NCBI GenBank assembly: GCA_023250495.1
Contig: JAHFAP010000013.1
Location: forward strand, 1 to 28,226
Source: Deltaproteobacteria bacterium
Lineage (GTDB): Bacteria; Desulfobacterota; Binatia; UBA9968
Reading direction: 5' to 3'
Length of the DNA: 28,226 nucleotides
Shown here in pieces: positions 23,595 to 28,226 of the stretch; within the stretch, counting starts at the first letter, position 1; the number at the start of each line of letters is the position of its first letter. The notes under the pieces were generated by a model. It saw only the letters and a program-made list of their open reading frames with translations. It was not told the DNA's origin and ran no database searches. Made by a program: the position numbers and the translations under genes.

Positions 23595-23984
23595 ATGAAT
23601 AGATTAAGGTTAAGAGCCGAAGGGGGTTTTACCCTTATCGAGCTGCTCGTTGTCATAGCGATTATCGGTATTCTGGCAGCTATTGCTATCCCGCAGTTTG
23701 CTGCCTACCGGCGGAGAAGTTTTGAGGCCCAGGTCAAGTCCGACCTGCATAACGCCGCTGTGGCCCAGGAGGCCGCCTTCGTGAGTGCGAACACTTACAC
23801 GGCCTGCGCCCTTTGTACCGGCCTGAACCTTCAGGGATTCAATAACACGCAGACTGTAGGCGTTAACTCCGGAGGAGGGGCCCAAACGTTCACACTTACA
23901 GCCACGCACACGAATTGTGCTGCGGGTGATCTGTGGACGTATCTAAGCAACACTGGGGCAATCACCGGCGGTCCATGTACGTAA
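23595..23984 (+). CDS. pilA: Type IV major pilin-like prepilin
   Basis: A 129-residue class IV prepilin. The short leader MNRLRLRAEGG is cut after Gly11 by PilD, exposing Phe12; the mature N-terminus FTLIELLVVIAIIGILAAIA is the canonical assembly helix, with Glu16 at mature position 5. The globular part is small and Gly/Thr/Asn-rich. It has four cysteines: Cys71 and Cys74 in CALC, and Cys108 and Cys128, the last pair well placed for a C-terminal D-loop disulfide. AAAGGAG and AGGAG lie upstream of the ATG. It is followed by a strong terminator, so it is probably a single-gene unit driven by the sigma-54 element. It is about twice the size of the short Geobacter PilA-N and not aromatic-rich, so conductive-pilus behaviour is not suggested. 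Confidence 0.93.
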   Translation: MNRLRLRAEGGFTLIELLVVIAIIGILAAIAIPQFAAYRRRSFEAQVKSDLHNAAVAQEAAFVSANTYTACALCTGLNLQGFNNTQTVGVNSGGGAQTFTLTATHTNCAAGDLWTYLSNTGAITGGPCT

Positions 23985-23986
23985 TA

Positions 23987-24008
23987 AGCCGTCTCATCTT
24001 TAACGGCT
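23987..24008 (+). other. Small hairpin just after the pilin stop
   Basis: AGCCGT (23987-23992) and ACGGCT (24003-24008) form a 6-bp stem with a 10-nt loop two bases after the stop codon. It has no T-run and may protect the 3' end of the pilin mRNA together with the terminator that follows. Confidence 0.4.
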
Positions 24009-24020
24009 GATTCTCTGCAA

Positions 24021-24057
24021 GAAGGGGGAAGGTTCTTTTCTTCCCCCTTCTTTTTTT
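24021..24057 (+). terminator. Intrinsic terminator of the pilin gene
   Basis: Perfect 11-bp stem GAAGGGGGAAG (24021-24031) with CTTCCCCCTTC (24040-24050), loop GTTCTTTT, and a run of seven T (24051-24057); two more A-T pairs can extend the base. This is the clearest intrinsic terminator in the window and separates pilA from the YfhO-family gene. Confidence 0.93.
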
Positions 24058-24100
24058 ATCAACTCTCTTTGAACTCTCCCAGATTCAAACTTCCATAAAC

Positions 24101-26494
24101 ATGAAGAAAATGACTGACCGGAAAGACTGTCTGGCCTTATCGCTATTAATACTGATAATCCTCTGGTTCGGCGGTGAGATGGTATGGGCTGACAAGATCC
24201 CGTTCTTTCGCGATCTCGGCACCTATTTTTATCCCATGAGGTTTAGCCTGGCCGAGAGTTTAAAGGCCGGTGAGCTACCTCTATGGGATCGGCACGTAGC
24301 CATGGGGTATCCACTGCTGGCCGATTTTCAGTCGGGCGCCTTCTACCCTCCACACCTAGTGTATCTGATCCTTCCCTTTTTTGCGGCCATTAGAGCAACG
24401 TTCATATTCCACTACCTGGTGGCGGCCGTCGGGGCCTACATGCTTTGCCGGAGCTGGGGGTACCCTCTGTTCTTAGCGATTATCGGCGCGATACTTTTTA
24501 CGCTCGGCGGCGCGATGGTCTCTCTGACCAACGTGCTGAATCACTTTCAAGCGACCGTATGGCTTCCCTGGACGATATTATTTGCCCAGAGATTTCTTCG
24601 CGAGCAATCCTGGAAGAACTTTTTGCTCATGACGTTGACGCTGCTGTTTCAGTTCCTTGCCGGGTCGCCCGAGATCTATCTCATGAGCCAGGTACTCTTG
24701 CTGCTCTACGCCGTTTGGTTCGGCGTGACAGAAACGAGGATTGGAGCGGGAAAAGTCTTTCTTCTCTTTCTGGCGGCGAATTTCCTGGTGGCCGGACTCG
24801 CCATGGTCCAAATCATGCCCACCGTGGAGCTGTTTGCGGAGTCACGGGAACGCCAACCTCTCGGGTTTCGCGAAGCGGCCTCTTGGTCTTTACATCCTCT
24901 GAGCCTCTTCAACCTCTTTTTTATAGATAAGGAAGTTAATGTCGAGAACTTCACTTCGCCCAAGCCCTTTTTCCTGCGCGGGACTTCTTTCCTCGTGAGC
25001 CACTATTTGGGGGCGATGGTCCCCATCGGCCTGTTCCTCTGGTTTTATTACGGCTCGCGCAAGGAGAAGATAGTCATCTCAGCGTTTGTTGGCGCTTCGC
25101 TGCTTTTGGCGATGGGGAACACCACCCCGATCTATTCTTTTCTCTTTTCCTACATTCCCTTCTTCAGGATCTTTCGCTTTCCGGAGAAATTCTTCTTCTT
25201 AACCTATGCCGCGCTCCTGTGCGCCAGCCTGAGAGGGCTCGCGTCCTTTCTCCAGTCCGACGACCGGTGGAAGCGGGCCATTCTCATGCCGGCTTTCTTT
25301 GGGCTCCTTTCGGCCCTCTTGTATCTCTATCTTCGCTTCGATACATCTGCCCTCACTCGATTCATTGCCTGGGCGACCCAATCCGTGGCAGCCACAACTC
25401 CCACCCTTGCCAAGTCCTCTTTGGTGCTGGTCCACCTGGAGATGCAGTTAGCCTTGACCTTTGGGATTCTCCTCCTGCTTTTTCTTGGCAAAATGGAAAA
25501 ACTCAGGGCTGCCCTCTTTAAGGCCCTCCTGGTGGCCATTGTCTTTATCGATCTCAACTCGGCCCACCAAACCTCCCAGTTCCTTCTCAGCCCTGACGTT
25601 GTTTATAAAAGTCCCAGGATTCTTGCCATGCCGGATATTGAGCCTAACCGTCTCTTTTACTCTCCGGGCTCCGCCGATGTTCACCCCAGCTATTATGTGC
25701 TCCCCAAGGAGCCATCCTTCGCCGAGTTTAATTCTCTGGTGTTTAGCAATCTCCTGCCCAACACGGGGGTCTTTTTCGGATTTGACTACATGCAGGAGAT
25801 CGATGCTCTGGGAAGATGGCCTTACATCACCTTTCTAGGAGTTGCGAGAAAACTCGATCCCCGTCAACTTTATCATCTGCTCGGCTCGCTGAATGTGCAA
25901 TACATAAGCAGCTTTAGCGCATTGGAGGAGGTCGGTATCACGCTCGTCCGCAGCTCCAGGGAATATCCATCCTGGCTTTACAAAGTAGATCACGTAGTTC
26001 CTAGAGTGTACGTGGTGTCGAAGTCGACTGAGGAAAAGGAGCCGCAAAAGGTCCTCCGACGGCTTGCAAGCGTTGAGTTTGATCCCCTGAGCGAGGTTAT
26101 ACTCGAGGAGGCGCTGCCTCTTCCTTCGAAGGCCGATTTGCACGCAAGCGCGAATATTGTCCGGTATGCGAATAGGGCTGTAGATATCGATGCCGCCCTA
26201 GACAGGCCGGGAATTTTGGTCCTGGCGGATTCTTTCTATCCAGGATGGCGCGCCTATGTGGATGGCAAGGAGGCGAAAATCTTGCGGGCCAATCTGTTTT
26301 TTCGCGCGGTTTCACTACCGCCGGGGAAACACCGTGTCGAATTTCGCTATAAGCCCGTGTCTTTTACCATTGGTCTCGTCATATCGATGCTGACTCTTTG
26401 TGGCATCGTGGCATGGTCGCTCATTCTGTTCATGCTCAAGAAGAAGGCCTCAACTCCGCCAAGGCAAGATCCTTCATGGAATCCTCTGTGCTAG
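24101..26494 (+). CDS. YfhO-family polytopic membrane protein (GT-C glycosyltransferase-like)
   Basis: A 797-residue protein with about a dozen hydrophobic helices over residues 10-490, then a soluble region, and a last helix near residue 765. The first loop shows FFRDLGTYFYPMRFSLAESL and LPLWDRHVAMGYPLLADFQSGAFYPP, typical of YfhO-family proteins, with the RDLG Asp in the position of the catalytic Asp of GT-C enzymes. The C-terminal part (LVLADSFYPGWRAYVDG, LPPGKHRVEFRYKP) is also characteristic of this family. Firmicute YfhO glycosylates lipoteichoic acid from a lipid-linked sugar; in a Gram-negative the acceptor is unknown. No good ribosome binding site precedes the ATG. It lies after the pilin terminator and converges with a GT39-like gene. 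Confidence 0.85.
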   Translation: MKKMTDRKDCLALSLLILIILWFGGEMVWADKIPFFRDLGTYFYPMRFSLAESLKAGELPLWDRHVAMGYPLLADFQSGAFYPPHLVYLILPFFAAIRATFIFHYLVAAVGAYMLCRSWGYPLFLAIIGAILFTLGGAMVSLTNVLNHFQATVWLPWTILFAQRFLREQSWKNFLLMTLTLLFQFLAGSPEIYLMSQVLLLLYAVWFGVTETRIGAGKVFLLFLAANFLVAGLAMVQIMPTVELFAESRERQPLGFREAASWSLHPLSLFNLFFIDKEVNVENFTSPKPFFLRGTSFLVSHYLGAMVPIGLFLWFYYGSRKEKIVISAFVGASLLLAMGNTTPIYSFLFSYIPFFRIFRFPEKFFFLTYAALLCASLRGLASFLQSDDRWKRAILMPAFFGLLSALLYLYLRFDTSALTRFIAWATQSVAATTPTLAKSSLVLVHLEMQLALTFGILLLLFLGKMEKLRAALFKALLVAIVFIDLNSAHQTSQFLLSPDVVYKSPRILAMPDIEPNRLFYSPGSADVHPSYYVLPKEPSFAEFNSLVFSNLLPNTGVFFGFDYMQEIDALGRWPYITFLGVARKLDPRQLYHLLGSLNVQYISSFSALEEVGITLVRSSREYPSWLYKVDHVVPRVYVVSKSTEEKEPQKVLRRLASVEFDPLSEVILEEALPLPSKADLHASANIVRYANRAVDIDAALDRPGILVLADSFYPGWRAYVDGKEAKILRANLFFRAVSLPPGKHRVEFRYKPVSFTIGLVISMLTLCGIVAWSLILFMLKKKASTPPRQDPSWNPLC

Positions 26495-26523
26495 GTCGCT
26501 TCAGCGCAATCAGTTGAAGACCA

Positions 26524-28137
26524 TCAGTTGTTAACTTTGTAAACTGAAACCAGAGGGACGCCGGCAATAGATACGCCAGCATAGGGTTGATTGTTGATGA
26601 GCGCTCGTTGGTGCAAAGTTAATATGCTGCGACGGTTGAGCAAGATAAGGTAATCAGAGGGTCCCTTATCAACGATTTTTATGTCCGAGCGCAATCTCCC
26701 TTCCCTTTGATAATATTCAAGCATGAAATCGCTAAAGAAGCCGTTGACCGCGGCGTTGTGAGGCAACTCTTTATTGAGAAAGTGAAGAAGTTCTGGGTTA
26801 AGGGCCTCCATAAAATAAGTGGCCTCTAGACCGCGCCGGTACGCTCCTCGGATCCCCCCAACGAATCGGTTGTAATAACTCAACTCGAAAGGATGGTAGA
26901 GGGCCAGGTCTAGGACCGGTGGGAAGAGGAGCAAGAGCAGCAAAGCCCCCACGAGCTTTGCCTGAAGGTTTTTGACTGCCTGGAGCGACTTTATCCGCTG
27001 AGCGCGCTCGGTCAAAAATCTCACGAGGACGAAGAGGCCCGCCGCAGAGAGGCCGGCTATGAACGGGTAAACCGAAAGCATCTGTCTCATTCCGTCATGG
27101 AGGACGGCGCCGGGCAGAGTGCCCATGGTGAGAACGAAGAGCGCATTAAACAAGAGTAGCATCATTACTTTTCGTTCAGGCCTGTCCCGCAGCAAGGCGA
27201 GGATTCCAATCAGACTTAGCCCTAGGATCGTTTCGGGTGTCGTCACCGCTGTGAGAAAGAAGGGGTAGTACCGCGGGAGGTCACTTGTGAAATAAAGCCG
27301 ATTGAGGAAAAAAATAGGGAAGTTGGCGTCAGGCCGATAGGCTCGGCTTAAGCCTTCGTGGAAAAATTCCAAAATCCGTAGAGAGGTTTGATGCCACAAG
27401 TATGGCTGTGTCGCGATCATCACAGCCGGCCCAACGAAGATCATACAGAAGAGATTGTTGGCATAAGAGCGACGATAGTAGAAGTGTGCCCAGAGCAGTA
27501 ACGGAATTGGAATCAGCAGGGCGGGGAATTTGGTGGATAACGCAAGCCCCCAGACGATTCCGAGGACCAGACTCCGCTTCCAGTTCTCAAGGCCTTTCCA
27601 GAAACAATAGGCCGTGAGAAACCACATCGCTGCCAGCGGCATGTCCGTAACTGCGATGTGGGCGAAGCCGAAGAGGTTGGGAATCAGCATAAGGCTCAGA
27701 GCTGAGAATAACCCAACCAGCCAGCCGAAAACCTCGGTCATCCACAGGTACATGACGGTCGCGAGCAGGGCAAAGAACAGCGCGGGCCCAAGCCGGTAAG
27801 AGACAAATTTGTCCAGGAGCGGCGAAAAAATCGATTTTGTGGCTCCCGAGATGATGCGAGAAAAGGGGGGGTGTGGGACGTGGTAAGGGTCCCAGTGCCA
27901 GGCCGCTTTGATACGCTCATCGTCGAGGCTTCTTCCCATCTGTCCATGAACAAGGTTACGGAAAAAATCAGCGATCCATTCGATATGCAGGTCCGAGGCG
28001 TAAAAGTAGGCTGGCTCATCCCAGGTCACTCCGTAATCGGAGATGGTTGAAGCAACGGCGAGAAACGCGCCCAGAAAAATCCCGATGGGCATCAACTGAG
28101 GGAGTGAAAATTTGCGGCCGGAAGCAGCGTTTGTCAT
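26524..28137 (-). CDS. GT39/ArnT-like (PMT-type) integral membrane glycosyltransferase
   Basis: About 537 residues from ATG 28135-28137 (MTNAASGRKF); the frame also opens at a TTG at 28155. An N-terminal helix is followed by a periplasmic loop with SDYGVTWDEPAYFYASDLH, the acidic catalytic-loop motif of GT-C enzymes using dolichyl- or undecaprenyl-phosphate sugars, then FAHIAVTDMPLAAMWFLTAYCFWKGLENW and KFPALLIPIPLL, typical of PMT_2 proteins; about ten membrane helices in all. The C-terminal soluble part (LHFLNKELPHNAAVNGFFSDFMLEYYQREG) resembles that of GT39-like proteins. GGGAAA lies 8 nt before the start. It converges with the YfhO-family gene, leaving 29 nt between stops. Donor and acceptor are unknown. 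Confidence 0.83.
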   Translation of the reverse strand: MTNAASGRKFSLPQLMPIGIFLGAFLAVASTISDYGVTWDEPAYFYASDLHIEWIADFFRNLVHGQMGRSLDDERIKAAWHWDPYHVPHPPFSRIISGATKSIFSPLLDKFVSYRLGPALFFALLATVMYLWMTEVFGWLVGLFSALSLMLIPNLFGFAHIAVTDMPLAAMWFLTAYCFWKGLENWKRSLVLGIVWGLALSTKFPALLIPIPLLLWAHFYYRRSYANNLFCMIFVGPAVMIATQPYLWHQTSLRILEFFHEGLSRAYRPDANFPIFFLNRLYFTSDLPRYYPFFLTAVTTPETILGLSLIGILALLRDRPERKVMMLLLFNALFVLTMGTLPGAVLHDGMRQMLSVYPFIAGLSAAGLFVLVRFLTERAQRIKSLQAVKNLQAKLVGALLLLLLFPPVLDLALYHPFELSYYNRFVGGIRGAYRRGLEATYFMEALNPELLHFLNKELPHNAAVNGFFSDFMLEYYQREGRLRSDIKIVDKGPSDYLILLNRRSILTLHQRALINNQPYAGVSIAGVPLVSVYKVNN

Positions 28138-28226
28138 CGATATTTTCCCAGGCAATGGTTGAGCCGAATCTGAAGAAGCCCGAGAAAGGATGAAATGACA
28201 TCTCTCCCCAGACGAACCTTTGTTGC

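Noticed and set aside
23303..23656. Short frames on both strands in the pilin leader (99 and 116 codons)
   Set aside because: They have no motifs, the plus frame runs into the pilin start out of frame, and the region carries promoter-like elements instead.
24069..24099. TTGAAC and CATAAA as a promoter for the YfhO-family gene
   Set aside because: The -35 is partial and the spacing to the best -10-like box is 19 nt; too weak to list.

Overview
The window looks like chromosomal DNA from a free-living, Gram-negative, moderately GC-rich bacterium. The gene content and order fit a deltaproteobacterial-type or allied soil/subsurface lineage (Desulfobacterota, Binatota, Methylomirabilota/Rokubacteria). 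This rests on the pilB-pilC-regulator-pilA order, recO beside ppdK, GrpE-DnaK-DnaJ-Lon in a row, and EndoQ and archease in a bacterium. The lineage is an inference; there is no rRNA gene here. No tRNA, CRISPR array, insertion sequence or phage gene was seen.

Region 1 (1-4.1 kb, minus strand) is a compact gene run read right to left: a bicupin protein, GmhA-type sugar isomerase (ATGA overlap with the bicupin), a conserved protein of uncertain function with faint deoxyhypusine-synthase-like features, an endonuclease III-like (MpgII-type) DNA glycosylase, and the N-terminal two hundred codons of an EndoQ-type PHP-domain repair nuclease that runs off the left edge.

Region 2 (4.2-14.4 kb, minus strand) is a long co-directional stress and housekeeping run: grpE, dnaK, dnaJ, lon, thiL, larB, archease and a COG1078 HD-domain phosphohydrolase. 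It starts at a strong vegetative-type promoter (TTGACA-17-TACATT) in front of grpE. The lon stop and thiL start codons abut (TAGATG). A long imperfect hairpin sits between dnaK and dnaJ, and dnaJ starts with TTG behind a good Shine-Dalgarno.

Region 3 (14.5-18.0 kb, plus strand) diverges from grpE: recO, then a pyruvate phosphate dikinase with an excellent ribosome binding site.

Region 4 (18.1-24.1 kb, plus strand) is a type IV pilus locus: pilB, pilC, a regulator, and a pilin gene closed by a clear intrinsic terminator. The regulator is the most interesting object in the window. It is one continuous 680-residue protein with a PilS-like six-helix membrane sensor and PAS domain joined directly to the sigma-54 AAA+ and Fis-type DNA-binding domains of PilR. 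The histidine kinase and the receiver are both missing. A good sigma-54 promoter candidate (TGGC...TTGCT with GG-N10-GC spacing) lies upstream of the pilin gene, giving a plausible direct membrane-to-promoter circuit. The pilB operon instead has a near-consensus sigma-70 promoter enclosed by interleaved 9-bp inverted repeats.

Region 5 (24.1-28.2 kb) holds two convergent large membrane proteins of GT-C glycosyltransferase type, a YfhO-family protein (plus) and a GT39/ArnT-like protein (minus). They are candidates for surface polymer or pilin glycosylation, but only position supports that.
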